A stretch of 64,000 bases of DNA, from contig NW_004955423.1 of the NCBI RefSeq assembly GCF_000276665.1, positions 9,323,319 to 9,387,318 on the forward strand, given 5' to 3'. Shown here in pieces: positions 13,201 to 24,100 of the stretch. The stretch's first letter is position 1, and every line of letters begins with the position of its first letter. The stretch is from Chinchilla lanigera. Taxonomy: Eukaryota > Chordata > Mammalia > Rodentia > Chinchillidae. The translations under genes were made by a program, and so were the position numbers. A model generated the notes under the pieces. It ran no database searches, had not been told where the DNA came from, and saw only the letters and a list, made by a program, of their open reading frames with translations.

Positions 13201-16200
13201 CTTCTACATAACAGATGAAAGGAATTAAGCGCTCAGGTTTGTGCAACTGTCAATATTATATAATGGGACTCAAACAGATATTTTAACTTCAAGTACAACA
13301 CTGTTGTCATGAAACCATATGAAAAAAAAATTTACCTAGAATTCAATGAGATATTTTTATTAAAATAATGTTAAATACTTTAGTAGCAAAGATAATTATA
13401 ATGTGGATACCTACCATACATGATTAGCAAGATTGGCTCTATCTTATTCATCATTAGTTCTTATATTAAAAATTGTATTCCTATTAGAATAAAGAATACT
13501 TCTGGTTTGTCATCATATGATGTGGTCTTTGCATTCAAGTTTGGATCCTATCAATCGAATAAAAGATTGGCTGCTAATCTTTTGGACTCAACTGAAATTC
13601 CTGGGACATTTGGTATTGATTCAATTAACTGATTTTTTTGTTTTGTTTTTTCTCCGGTACCGGGAACCGAAGTCACGACCTTGCGCTTGCCAGGCAGGCG
13701 CTTTGCCGCTGAGCTAAATCCCCAGTCCCCTCAATTAACTGATTTATAAATAAAAAATTTTTTCATTCAGAGGTAAAATATTAGAATCTGGCCTCATTTT
13801 ATGATGTCCCAATGGTTTGGATAAAATAATCTGGTCATAAAACATATTCTATTTAAACTTGAAAAATAATACTCTATGAAAGTTATAAAATTATTCAAAT
13901 TTGAGTTCCCAAAGTGTTTCATGAAGAGGTGATACTCTTAATAAAAGGTTTATCACCAAATATTTTGGGGAAATGAAGCATATTATCCCCATTTTTTTTA
14001 TTTTAACAGTGAGAATAGTATTAAAGACTCTGAAAACCAATAAACTTATTTAGCTCAATATATTTAGGAGTATCTCCTTTGGTAGAAAAACATGTTTGAG
14101 GAACGAGCAAAAAAAGAATTGATAGTACCAGAATTTGTTCATTTTTATCTGTTTCCTTTAAGTACAGATTACCTAGTATGGAATAGGAGAGGCTATCTCT
14201 TACCCATAGATACCATTAGGATATTAATAGGTAATTTATAAAACATGGAGCTCCATGTGCTTTCTATGAGAACGTCTGATTGCATAGCTGCCAGAATGTT
14301 TAAGATTTATAGAACTTTTTGAAACGTTAGAATCTAGATATTAAATATATCATGTCTTAGCAGTTAATAAAATTAACATGCATTCCTGAAATGTGTCATT
14401 TTTCCTAGAATTAGACTTTTGTGAATTTTGTTTATATATATAATTTCAATTTCTTCATGAAAAAAGTGGTTTAGAAAGCAAGATATGGGTTTATAATTCT
14501 TAAGGGATGACTTTTATAATACTATACAATAGAAAATAAGTATGTTATGTAAGTGCACCTGTTTTTACAAACTTAGATTCTGAGTAAGTTGCATAGCTTA
14601 TATGGACACATTTACAGATATATGAAGAGAAAAAATATGTTTTTATGTCCTCACTTGACTAGGATATAGTGACTACATCAAGATGGGCATTAGCCCTAAG
14701 AAACTTGTAATGGGTATTCCTTGGTATGGTTATGATTATCCCTGCCTGAACCTTTCTGAGGTAAGAATAGGTCATTTGTCACATAATTTTCTCTCCTATT
14801 GTGTATTTTTATATTTTCTTTTATTTCATTGGTATTATATAAACTTTATTTAGAATTTCTGAGATATAGCTTGAGACCAAAATTTTTATTTATTTTTATT
14901 TAGTACAGTGGAAGTTTTTGAATGTTACACATTTTCTTTTCTCTTTTCTTTTGTGGTGCTGGGCATCAAACCTGAGGCCTTCTGCAGGCAAGGCAAGAGC
15001 TCTACCACTGAGCCACATCCACAGCCCTATACATTTTTATTTGATAATGAAATTTATTTGTCTTTTCCTTTGCATAATCAGGTTACCTATTTATAGCGTA
15101 CATTTTATTTCTAATGAATAGTTTTTGGGTTTTTTTAAAATTTGTCTCTTATGATGTGCTTGGTAATCTGTAACATGAACGTTTTTGCATTTCTAGGATC
15201 ATGTCTGTACCATTGCGAAAGTCCCTTTCCGGGGGGCTCCTTGTAGTGATGCTGCGGGACGACAAGTGCCCTATAAAACAATCATGAAGCAAATAAATAG
15301 TTCTGTTTCTGGAAGCCAGTGGAATAAAGCTCAGCAGGCTCCTTATTATAATTATAAAGTAAGAATTTCCACAAAACCTATGAACATTTATTCTGCTGGT
15401 TTTCTTAAGTTTATATTTTTGTAATTAGATATTTGCGGTTAAGAGTTTCTATCAGTGTTCTTTTAAGGTAGAACACACAGACTGCTGTTTACGCAAGTAA
15501 ACCTGACTTTGAATCTATATAATCAGGAATTTAGCTCCCTGAGGAGCAACTCAGATAATGCTAATTCAAGTGCAATACTCTGCTTGCCCCACTGCATTTT
15601 AGATGATGCTATAAAAACATAACACATCACAAACAGGACTTCCTCAATAATGAACAATTAGGTCATGATGATTTGCTTTGAAAGGGCTTTGGGCCAAAGT
15701 AGGCTATTAGCTCTAAAGGGCTCCATTTCAAAATAGCCTGAAGATTCTGATGAGTCTCTTAGGGAGGAATGAGGTTGACAGCAGATAAATCATCACTGAT
15801 TTTACAATGAAAAACTATCATTTCAAAATTATTTCATAATTGAAACAAAAATGTTAAAAATATAAGAGACAGAAAAATATTATAGAAGGAAACCTGAGGA
15901 AATACAGTAAGCAATTAGGAATTCTGATTGGTAGTGTTTAATAAACAAGAATTGTGTTTGTTTTTAATAAAAAACAAATTATATTTTTCATAATTTAACT
16001 TTAGCATAATTAAAACTTCGCACTTCAAAAATCTAAGTATAAATAATCTTTATGTTTGCTGTAAATCACGTAACTTTAAAAGGTGTCCTGAAATGATAAA
16101 ATTAATTTGAGGAAGATTTATGTTCTTGACTAGTGATCTAATACTCATTCATAAAAAATGACCACAAACATACTACTATGTAAAAACTATAACTAATATA

Positions 16201-18979
16201 TGGTTATATGCCTATATATCAATTGTATAGTAAGCTTTAGTGTGAGCTTTCTAAACCTTAGAATTGAAACTAAATAGCATTACAGAATATTCTAGAACCA
16301 TTAAATTATACACATGCATGTATATACCCATGTGTACAAATATACACACATGTGCCACAGCCAAGTATATTTAGTAAACACTATATAATGTATGTCCCTC
16401 TTGGAGACTTCTAATATACAACATTACTTTAAGGGGTTTGAGAAGTACTGCAATATAGAAAACCATTTAGTTGTTTAACAAAGAACCTGTTTAATAGCAC
16501 TCATAGAAACAGATAAAGAACAGTATTTCATGAATATAGTTTGTTAAAGGTTATGGTAGCCAACTACATATAATTTAGAAGTATTTAATATGAAATAATG
16601 ATGTATATTAGGATGTACTGTTTTTAATAATCTTATTTTTTCACTGATGAGAAGATGAAAAAAATTTTTAAATGGTAACGAAAATTGTGTATATTTATGT
16701 TGTACAAATGTTTTGATATATTCATATATTGTAAATGGCTAACTCAAGGTATCTAGCATATGTATTACTTTACATAATTATTTTTTATGGTGACAACACT
16801 TAAAATCTACTCTCAGCCATTTTCAAATATAAAATACATTGCTCTTTAGTTGTAATGGTATGCTAGATCTCTCTTGAATTTATTCCTCCTAATGAAATGC
16901 TACGTCCTTTGACCAACATCGCTTATTTTCCCCTACTCATGACTTCAGATAGCCATCAATTTAGTCATTCTAACATGAGGAACATGCTGTTTCTTAAGAG
17001 TTAAGCATGCAAATTTTATTTCCTTAAAAAATCACTTTTTAAGATACATATTTTTATTAAATGTATTAATTGTATATATTAATGGGTTTCAATGTGTTGT
17101 TCCAAGACATGAATAATATGCACTGATCAGATCAGGGTAAGTAGTATTTCTCTCCTGTTTGGAGCCCATTAGCTCATCTTTTCTGTATCTTCTTAAAATA
17201 TGTGATACATTATTATAAACTATTGTCATTATGTCTCTCTTTTGGGGAACACCAGAACTTATTCCTTCTACCCACATTTTTTATGCTCACAGAATGAGGA
17301 AACATTTTGGTGAGCCTTGAAGGACATTTAATGGCACTTTAGAAAACAATGTAGATAAAACTGTTTTGTTCCTCTGTTTTAGTCATTGTAAAATTCCTGT
17401 GTAACCAAAATTGCAGTTTCTATTGTGTTTGATGAGACTCTTTTACCTTTATATGCTGTTTCACCAATAGTAGCTTCACTTTGGACTAAATATTTCAGAA
17501 GGTACTAGGTATGCTTTAACCATGCCTAAATCAGTATTCACCCATTGATCTTTCACTATTTAGATATACTTGAAAATTTCCTAACAATATCACAAAAGCT
17601 CAAAGTACCAGCTAGAATGATAGCAGATGGAGTGGGGTTTGCTCCACACTCTTAGAAATTCATTTGTATTTATGTACAAATGCTATAAATTGAGTTTTAA
17701 CAGTGAGATCACAATAGTTAGTAAATTCGTAGGTTTGTCTACTTTTTAACATGTGAATAGGATACAGATATAGGATGAGATACAGTGGTATGTAATAATC
17801 TCCTATACATAAATGTGCCACAGTTTATGCATTTACCAATAACTATTGTTTTAACTCTGGGAGTGCTATCATAAAGAAACATACATGGCTTTCATTCAGG
17901 ATTGCCTTTAAGAAGTTTCCCAGATGTATATAAAAATCAGTAAATTATATTAGTCACAGGTCTTTCTATTTTTACCTAGTTTTTTTGTATTTCCTTTGCT
18001 CTTTTGCCTAGATCTACTCTTTCCTTTATCCTTTAACCAGTAGCTGGAGTGCTTACTGACAGATATATGCAGGGTAGAAAGTATGTATAAGAGAACCTTG
18101 TTTATAGTTCTTATTCAGGTATGTGTTAATTACCCATGCAGTCAACTCTAACGGCCTCTTGGAATCATTTCTGCAACACCTAGAAAAGTAGGTACTTTCC
18201 TCCTCTGTTGTCATTACCTTTTAATTTGGCTGATTTAGTGTAAATAAAATCATCTGTTCAGCTCCTAGCTAGGCACACTTCCAGAAACTGTAACAAACAA
18301 GAAAAATATGTAAGCTGATTTTAGCAAACCAGAGCAGTGATTTCTTCTTAACTTTGACTGCATATCAGAGGTACCAAATGGAACTAACACAGAACAAACA
18401 ACATAGGTATGTTCTAGCACAAGCCCTGGAGGGTTTTGATTCAGTAGGGTTTATGTGGTATGGGGTCTAGGAATCTGTATTTTTCAAAGCTCAAGAATGA
18501 TTCAGATGAGTATCTTGGTTGAGAATGATTGCAATAGATCCGGGAAAGAATCTTGGGACATGAGAAAGAAATTAAATAGAGAACATTAGGAAGCTCCTTT
18601 GTGTAATACTTATTGTTAGAAGTACCATGAACAATATTTAGAAAGTATAAAATTATAGAATGGTAGAGCAGAAAAGTATTGTGTTATAAAATTTTTCTTT
18701 CATGTATCCTTTTTTAGGTCATTGGAATTAAAACATTTTTCCCTCTCTTACTGTACTTCAAATTTCCATTTTAATTTATTTTTATAGGATCCTGCTGGCC
18801 ATTTTCATCAAGTGTGGTATGATAACCCTCAGAGCATTTCTTTAAAGGCAGCATATATACAAAACTATGGCTTACGGGGCATTGGTATGTGGAATGCAAA
18901 CTGTCTTGACTACTCTGGAGATGCTATAGCCAAACAACAAACTGAAGAAATGTGGGAAGTCTTAAAGCCAAAGTTGTGA
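4701..18979 (+). CDS. CTBS: Di-N-acetylchitobiase, complete seven-exon gene
   Basis: CTBS is a lysosomal family-18 glycosidase that removes the reducing-end GlcNAc from the chitobiose core during breakdown of asparagine-linked glycoproteins. The coding exons are 4701-4868, 8644-8782, 9268-9476, 12809-12980, 14663-14760, 15197-15358 and 18788-18979. They total 1140 nt (379 residues plus TGA), all junctions are GT-AG, and the frame is kept throughout; the human protein is about 385 residues. Residues 1-36 form a signal peptide with a Leu/Ala-rich core ending near PVWA, before the Cys-rich DCPC segment. The family-18 active-site motif DGINIDIE is at about residues 133-140, with Glu140 as the expected proton donor. 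Sequons NCS, NYT, NQT, NLS and NSS suggest N-glycosylation. No stop or frameshift was found, so the gene looks functional. The assignment rests on recognition of the family sequence. Confidence 0.96.
5665..5829 (-). mobile_element. B1 SINE
   Basis: Poly-T then GAGACAGGGTTTC, two GGCTGGCCTTGAACTC-type blocks and GTGCTGGGATTACAG: a reverse-oriented 7SL-derived rodent SINE in CTBS intron 1. Confidence 0.9.
6487..6605 (-). mobile_element. ID SINE, young, with perfect 15-bp target duplication
   Basis: tRNA-derived ID element in reverse. It has a poly-T tail, then the CCGGTACCGGGAACC, TTGCGCTTGCCAGGCAGG and GCTGAGCTAAATCCCCAG blocks. The direct repeat TTCGAGTATTTTTTA flanks it at 6472-6486 and 6606-6620. 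Confidence 0.93.
6787..6919 (-). mobile_element. Old B1-like SINE
   Basis: (TTTA)n tail, GAGACAGGGTCT, then diverged B1 blocks ending at CTGGAATTACAGTCATGTGCC. Confidence 0.75.
7060..7400 (+). mobile_element. L2 LINE remnant
   Basis: Diverged match to the L2 3' region (GATAAAATTCAAAATCCTC, then later TTTGCCCATT and CACCTTGCATTTCC spacing). Old and low identity. Confidence 0.5.
7495..7770 (+). mobile_element. Dimeric B1-ID SINE plus purine-rich tail
   Basis: A B1-type left half (GCTGGATGTGGCAGTAATGC) is joined to an ID-type right half (GATGCAGCTTGGTG, GAGTTCAATCCTAGCAC). It ends in a long GGAA/GAGG purine tract, 7683-7770. Confidence 0.7.
8129..8520 (+). mobile_element. L2 LINE remnant just upstream of CTBS exon 2
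   Basis: Contains CTTGCCTGGACTCCTCCAAC and CTCTCTGCCTCCAGG-type blocks in the order and spacing of the L2 3' end. The open frame 8425-8643 arises from this sequence. Confidence 0.6.
8644..8782 (+). CDS. CTBS: CTBS coding exon 2
   Basis: The exon encodes the start of the barrel, VFVFDVGQKTWKSYDW through ARVVLK, plus the first base of a Gly codon. The acceptor is CTGCAG and the donor GTATTT, followed by a poly-T run. Frame and length (139 nt) fit exons 1 and 3. Confidence 0.95.
9268..9476 (+). CDS. CTBS: CTBS coding exon 3: catalytic motif
   Basis: The 209-nt exon carries the family-18 signature as YMDGINIDIE. The Asp at motif position 6 and Glu at position 8 are the residues needed for substrate-assisted catalysis. 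Position 4 is Asn rather than the Asp of the general DxxDxDxE pattern; as far as I recall human CTBS also has Asn there. The exon also encodes the sequon NCS. Acceptor CCATAG, donor GTAAAA. Confidence 0.96.
10226..10264. repeat. (CA)n microsatellite
   Basis: About 19 uninterrupted CA units. Likely polymorphic. Confidence 0.97.
10267..10560. mobile_element. Tigger-like DNA transposon remnant
   Basis: Diverged match to a common mammalian mariner/pogo-class repeat: GACTGGTTCCAAGACCC, GATGCCAAAATCTGTAGATG, then TCTAGATTACTTATAAT. No transposase frame remains. Confidence 0.6.
10570..10700. mobile_element. MER5-like hAT remnant
   Basis: CAGAATCACCTGGGAG at one end and CTAGGTGATTCTA at the other form the expected near-palindromic ends. 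Confidence 0.7.
11052..11264 (+). mobile_element. Dimeric B1-ID SINE
   Basis: B1 half (GCCAGGTGTGCTGG to AGACCCTGTCTCAAAA), an A-rich linker, then an ID-like half (GGGTTGGGGATATAG to TTCAATCTCTAGGATCAC) and poly-A. A clear dimer. Confidence 0.82.
11265..12808. other. CTBS: CTBS intron 3, 3' part
   Basis: No coding exon seen. 11870-12000 resembles a MIR SINE. The rest is A/T-rich and unassigned. Confidence 0.5.
12809..12980 (+). CDS. CTBS: CTBS coding exon 4
   Basis: The exon encodes VTFDVAWSPKNIDGRCYNYT through YNQTLS, including the barrel strand with FVMSYDEQ and sequons NYT and NQT. Acceptor CCACAG, donor GTAAGA. It ends one base into a Gly codon. Confidence 0.96.
13130..13300. mobile_element. 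MIR-like SINE remnant in CTBS intron 4
   Basis: Diverged MIR core pattern: TTCTTCTAACAA, then ACAGATGAAAGGAATTAAG, then GGGACTCAAAC. Low confidence because of age. Confidence 0.45.
13636..13730 (-). mobile_element. ID SINE with perfect target duplication
   Basis: Reverse ID element with the CCGGTACCGGGAACC block. The 15-bp duplication TCAATTAACTGATTT lies at 13621-13635 and 13731-13745. Recent insertion in CTBS intron 4. Confidence 0.93.
14663..14760 (+). CDS. CTBS: CTBS coding exon 5
   Basis: This 98-nt exon encodes GYSDYIKMGISPKKLVMG, then IPWYGYDYPCLNLSE. The segment around PWYGYDY is typical of a late barrel strand in family-18 enzymes, and NLS is a sequon. Acceptor ACTAGG context, donor GTAAGA, phase 0 at the 3' side. 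Confidence 0.96.
14935..15027 (-). mobile_element. Old ID-like SINE in CTBS intron 5
   Basis: Reverse ID pattern (TGGTGCTGGGCATCAAACC, CTACCACTGAGCCACATCC) with many substitutions and no GGTACC block. Confidence 0.75.
15197..15358 (+). CDS. CTBS: CTBS coding exon 6
   Basis: The exon has 54 complete codons, from DHVCTIAKVPFRGAPC to PYYNYK. Acceptor TTCTAG, donor GTAAGA. The phase is 0 on both sides, so skipping this exon would not shift the frame. Confidence 0.96.
16660..16985 (-). mobile_element. Old L1 3' UTR fragment
   Basis: Resembles mammalian L1M 3' sequence in reverse (GGTGACAACACTTAAAATCT, then TAGATCTCTCTTGAATTTAT). Diverged. Confidence 0.55.
17035..17275 (-). mobile_element. Second old L1 3' UTR fragment
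   Basis: Adjacent fragment with an overlapping pattern (TTATTAAATGTATTAATTGT, later TATGTGATACATTATTATAA). Either the same element broken up or a second insertion. Confidence 0.45.
18330..18535. mobile_element. MER5-like hAT remnant
   Basis: Diverged hAT-type pattern ending GAATGATTCAGATGAG and TGAGAATGATTGC. Confidence 0.45.
18788..18979 (+). CDS. CTBS: CTBS coding exon 7: C terminus
   Basis: The terminal coding exon encodes DPAGHFHQVWYDNPQSIS and ends WEVLKPKL-TGA. It contains the late barrel segment GIGMWNANCLDYSGD. The acceptor is TTATAG. The stop TGA ends at 18979. Confidence 0.96.
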   Translation, partial: DPAGHFHQVWYDNPQSISLKAAYIQNYGLRGIGMWNANCLDYSGDAIAKQQTEEMWEVLKPKL

Positions 18980-19058
18980 CACAGACAAAGATCTTTTGTC
19001 AAACTATTAAGATATAAAAAATTGATCTGTATAAATATAGTACAGTATCGACATAAAA

Positions 19059-19064
19059 AATAAA
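19059..19064 (+). terminator. CTBS: CTBS proximal polyadenylation signal
   Basis: AATAAA lies 80 bases after the CTBS stop and a T-rich stretch follows, as expected for cleavage near 19080. Confidence 0.65.
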
Positions 19065-19406
19065 TTTTTGTCATGTTGCTATATTTTTAGTATATTAAAG
19101 AAAAGATAAAAAAAGAAGTGCTTTGAGTGAATTTGAAAAGATATTTTATCAAAAATATCCAGGTCCATACAGGCAAGAAACAAGTCAGCACACTATATTA
19201 AATGTTCTGTAAAATATGTGAACACAACAATTAGGAGAAAATTGCTTTCAAAATTTTATTATGCTAAATTTCCCCCTCTGATATTAAAATATACCTTTAT
19301 AAATCAATGATTAAAAAATGCATGTAACGTGAGTGGAAATTGTTTGCTTAGAAGAGATTGTTTTGAAACCTAGCCTTTGAGAGATAATTTGGTTTGTATT
19401 TTTTCC

Positions 19407-19412
19407 AATAAA
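19407..19412 (+). terminator. CTBS: Possible distal CTBS polyadenylation signal
   Basis: A second AATAAA lies about 430 bases after the CTBS stop. A longer 3' UTR could use it. Which signal is used cannot be decided here. Confidence 0.4.
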
Positions 19413-20261
19413 TCTTAAATTTGAAGCCTGGAATTTAATGTCTCTTCTTTAGGCTCACAAATTGATGAGAATAGTTTTTCTGCTTCCAGACTCCATTATA
19501 GTACACGTGTGTTCTCTGAGGTACTTAACGTATAGACACTTAAACCTTCAGGCAGTTAGTGAGAAAACAAAAGGAATACAAAGGATTAAATGTACTCACA
19601 AAATATAAGGAGATGACTTAGTAACATTCTGAATTAGTAAATTAGGGCCACCTAATATTTTCCAATTAATATTATATGAGATTTATCTGCAAACTTTTTA
19701 ATAATAGGAATAAATTGGTGTTGAACTTGATTCTATTCACTGTCATTTGTACTTTCTATTAATATTACTTTGTTTATTAACATTTATAATTAATTGGAAA
19801 GTTTTCATGGTTAAAATTTTCTTTTTTATATCTCATTTTACTTTTAATTATCTAAAGACATTTTCTCAATTAGTTCTTCTTTCTACAAGATTAATTTTAT
19901 GCAAAAAACCTTTATAAATATAAAGAAATCTCTGTTCTCCTTGTCCAAACAATTAAGAACATTTTGCTGCACTTACATGTATTAGCTCCTGTAAGTATAT
20001 AGATTAAAATTTTGAATTCTTGGGCTCTAGATTTACATAAATTCTGTCTTTCTTGCACACTGTCCCCCATTTTAATAATTTCAACCATGTTATGAGAATA
20101 TTGTATTTCCTATTTATGCTATTGTTTATGTCAAAGTAATATTAGCGATCCACATATTATGTATGCATGTGTATAGTTTTATACAAACAAAATATACTGT
20201 GTGTATGCATATATATGTATGTATATATACTTTTTCATGATACTGGAGTACATCTGCAGCC

Positions 20262-20386
20262 TCTTTTTTATTTTTATTTTGAGATAAGATTTTGTTATAT
20301 TGCTAAGTTTGGGCTCAAACTTGTGATCTTCTTGCCTCAGCCTCCTAAGGTGCTAGCATTACAGGCATAGACCACCATACCTGGTT
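20262..20386 (-). mobile_element. Old B1-like SINE
   Basis: T-rich start, GAGATAAGATTTTG, TGCCTCAGCCTCCTAAGG and CATTACAGGCATAGACCACC: a reverse B1-type SINE. Confidence 0.75.
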
Positions 20387-20581
20387 AATATGTAATTGTA
20401 TCTATTGAGTTACTTTTTCTTTCTAAAATAATCACCTTATACTTCTAAATTGTTTTATATTTATAAAATACATTGATAAAAATTTAAATTCTTAGATACT
20501 AATCTCAGAGTGCATGCAGTTGTTTTTAATCAAGGTACAATGAACAGATTAACTTTCTGTTTTCATGGAAATATATCAGTA

Positions 20582-20587
20582 TTTATT
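20582..20587 (-). terminator. SPATA1: Possible SPATA1 polyadenylation signal
   Basis: AATAAA on the - strand, about 460 bases after the SPATA1 TAA and before the SINE at 20262-20386. It is a candidate only, because the A/T-rich region gives such hexamers by chance. Confidence 0.35.
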
Positions 20588-20623
20588 AAAACCATTTTCA
20601 CTTTATAAGTATTTCTTTTTCTT

Positions 20624-20788
20624 GTTTTTTTTTTTTTGTTTTTTTTTTGCTTTTTGAGACAGGGTCTCACTGGGTAGTTCAGGCTGGCCAAGAACTCACT
20701 ATGTAGCCCAGGCTGGCCTTGAAACTCAAGCCTCCTGCCTGAGCCTCCTGAGTGCTGGGATTACAGGTGTGTGCCACCATGCCCAGCT
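20624..20788 (-). mobile_element. B1 SINE
   Basis: Poly-T, GAGACAGGGTCTCACTGGG, two GGCTGGCC blocks and GTGCTGGGATTACAGGTGTG. Well preserved. Confidence 0.9.
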
Positions 20789-21048
20789 GTAAGTAGATTT
20801 TACAATCATACTGGCTCTTAAAGTTTAAGATTATTAACAATATAAAGTAAGTATAAAATATAATACTGTATCATAATAGGTAATAGACTTGAAATATTAA
20901 AAATAGCCACTATTTTATATCTAATTTTTTTCCTCTAAAAAACTATAATAACCACATTAAAAGTAAAAGCAGGTAAACCTTATGATTTATGTAAAACATT
21001 AACAAGGAGAATTATTCAAATAAATATTGAAAGTCTTTGACAAATAAG

Positions 21049-21147
21049 TTAAATTGACATACCTAATAGAGATTGAAAAGGACTAATTTTCTTCTGTGCC
21101 AGTTCAGTTTTCAGTGTTTGTAAATCTGAAACTGCTTGTTTTCTCAT
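21049..21147 (-). CDS. SPATA1: SPATA1 coding exon 12: C terminus
   Basis: Reads MRKQAVSDLQTLKTELAQKK, then ISPFQSLLGMSI-TAA. Acceptor TTACAG. Fourteen bases before the end of the stop codon is a fair donor (TTAG|GTATGT, exon edge 21063), so a further 3' exon cannot be excluded. Confidence 0.82.
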   Translation of the reverse strand: MRKQAVSDLQTLKTELAQKKISPFQSLLGMSI

Positions 21148-24100
21148 CTGTAAAAAGAATTATTTTTCAAAAAGGAACTTCATCATACCCTTCCAAAGGT
21201 ACTTTGCATTGTCATTTTGTAAACTGCTTTTGTCTTCTCAGTTGCTTTCCATGCCTTCATTCCTCGTGGATTACTAAAACTTAAATGCCATAAATTCTGT
21301 GTAATAAACATGCTTATCTAACCAGATGTTTTATGAGACAATTTCCTTTATCAGTATACAAGAAAAATACATATTGAGTTGTCCTAAAAACTTATTTTAT
21401 GAAATAAGTGAAGTATGGCCAGAACCTGCTATTACAGATCCACTATACAAAAGGTGCTATGGTAGAAACAAAGTTAAGTAAAGGAATCTACCTGGAGGAA
21501 AACTTATCATCTCCAAGATAAACCTTGATCTCAAGATAAACCTTGATTCATATTAAAAAGAAATAAAATATATATGAAAATACTCAGAATTACCCAGGAG
21601 AGGAGAAAACATTAAATGGTATTTTAAAGGAGAACTCAGAGGTTTGTCAGACTTATTAAAAATTACACATTGGAAAATTAAAAATATTGAAACTATGCTG
21701 ACTCACAAAGTCTTTTTGGTTTTAAACAATGTTACTAAATCTTCCATTGGACTTGTTATAACATGCATCTTTTCACAGAATTGAGTTTTTCTGCTTACAT
21801 TATTTTCATTCATGTTCTTTAATGTTAAAGTAATAATTTTGTCAACCCTGACTACCCATATACTATCAACAACCAAATCAGAATATTAAAGTATTTTATT
21901 TAAAGATGAATTTGTAATATAATTATGAGAAATATAAATTACCTTAACTTCTATTATGAGTTTCATTTTATCAGTATCCAGTTTTCTCTTAAGTTGGTCA
22001 ATTGCATGCTGTACTTCAGTGATCTGTATTATAAGGTAATTCTGTGAAACACATGAATATATTTATTTAGTGTAACATCCATACATTTTCATGGGAGGCA
22101 TTTTGTACCTCTTTGCAAACATAAATCATAAAGTGATAAATATTAAAACAATAAAAAATGAAATATCCTATTCTATAAATAAATGCATTGCTTTGGTATT
22201 GTTGTAGTTTAGGCCTAAAATGTCCCTGCAAAGTCTCTGTGTTAAGAGGTGGGGGTTTGGAAGGAAATTGGATCATAGTGGTTATCTGGGGATTAATCCA
22301 CTTATAGGTTCATAGCTGAATGTTCAGTTCAGAGGTGGGGCCCTGCTAGAGGAGGTAGATTACTGGGGGTATTTTTGGAGGGTATATCACTTTCTCTGAC
22401 TCTTTCTCCTTCTCTACTCATCTGCTATGATTTGAACACCTTTCCTCTATTAGGCCCTTTGACCGTGGCATTTTTGCCTTGGAGCCAGTTTACCATGGAC
22501 TGAATCTTCTGAAACCATGAACCAAAGTAAAATTCTCCTTTAAGTTGTGAGTGTCATGTATTTTGTCTTGCAACAATAAAGCTTATACAGATACAAATTA
22601 CCACTATTTTTTATTAATTTCTTGAATTTAGGGACTACTTTATCATTACCTATTTTTTAAAAATAGGTATATGTAAAAGTTAACAATAAATTAGTACCAT
22701 AAATACCAGTAACTATTATTATATAATATAAATTGAATAAATTAGGTTTAAGATATTATCAGTTCAGAAATTACATAATAATTAATTGACTCTGACAATA
22801 GTTTGAAAATAATAATAAGACATTAAATTTTATATATTAAAATAAGGATATTATGGGTTACTCTTGCCCAGAAAACTTTATGAGGTATAGTGATCTTATT
22901 AAAGAAGTTTTTTCGTTTTTGTTTTTGGTACTACTGGAGGTTGAACCTAGGGCCTCATGGATGTTAGACAAGCATTCTACCTATATCCCCACCCAAGAAA
23001 TTATTTAAGAAGTTTGAACTGCCTTTGTGTGAAAAGTTTTATGTTGAACTTGTTGAACTAAATAGTATACAAAATATCAGTTAAGTTTTAAAAAAATCAA
23101 CTAATATGGACAATTATTTGAGCTTACTTAGATGTTACATTCAATTTAAACAAAACAGTAAACTTTTAATATTTCATCATGTCTAAAGTTAGACTTTTAC
23201 ATAGTCATAATTAAAATATTTTTAAATGTTTTGGATAGTAGGATCAACCTAATAAAAATCAAACTGGAATTGTTTTTGTCTTGTTTATTGTATGGTAGAA
23301 TTAATAATAAACTAATCTAATATTCAAGAAAAAATGAATTGATAAAAATTTCATACTTTCTGTAGAATATCAATACTTTAAATTATATGGGAATTATAAT
23401 CCTTAACCTCCTTAAAAAAAAGCACTGTAGTGGACATTATTAACTCCCTACCCTACTTCATTAAGTATTTATCTCATAAAGTCAGGAAATGTGGCCCCAT
23501 CCTCATACTGAGGTAGATGAGAGGACTCACTGTCTACTATGTACTTCTTTTTAGCATTGTAAAGTTTAAAATTCTAGTCTAAGTCATAGCCTTCCTTGGT
23601 AATTATTACTGTTCCAGTGTTACGTCTGGTTGAGATCCTAGACAGCTAAAGGGAAAAGTTTATATGTTCCATGATTCAAGGAGAAGTTTCTCTCTTGTTT
23701 TGAAGATACATAGCCCTACCTGTCATTGGCAACTATAGTGCTACTATGAGAAAAAACAGCCTTACAATGAAGCCAACACTAAAAATAATAAGAAATATGG
23801 AATGCACCAAGGCCCTTAAAGACATCATAAATCTGTGACTGTATCTCCTCAGTAGTACTCCTCTCATTACATGGGGTCAGGAATTTTGTTACTGTCTGAG
23901 CAAACGTAAGTCAGTGTTTTGTTACCTGTAGCCCAAAGCATCCTGAACATGATAATACTAACAATTATTAATCATGTAATTTTAACACAAATTTTTTAGT
24001 AGAAGGGAAACACAGTAGGACCTTGGAGTCTGAAATGTTTGCCAAATTCTTTGGTTTCATCTTGATCTCCCTGGCTTCAAGCTGCATGAGCAACTTTTTA

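Larger units (their letters stand above)
15359..18787. other. CTBS: CTBS intron 6
   Basis: A 3.4-kb A/T-rich intron. It holds old L1 3' fragments (16660-17275) and a MER5-like remnant (18330-18535). 15400-16650 and 17300-18300 show no recognisable feature. Confidence 0.6.
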
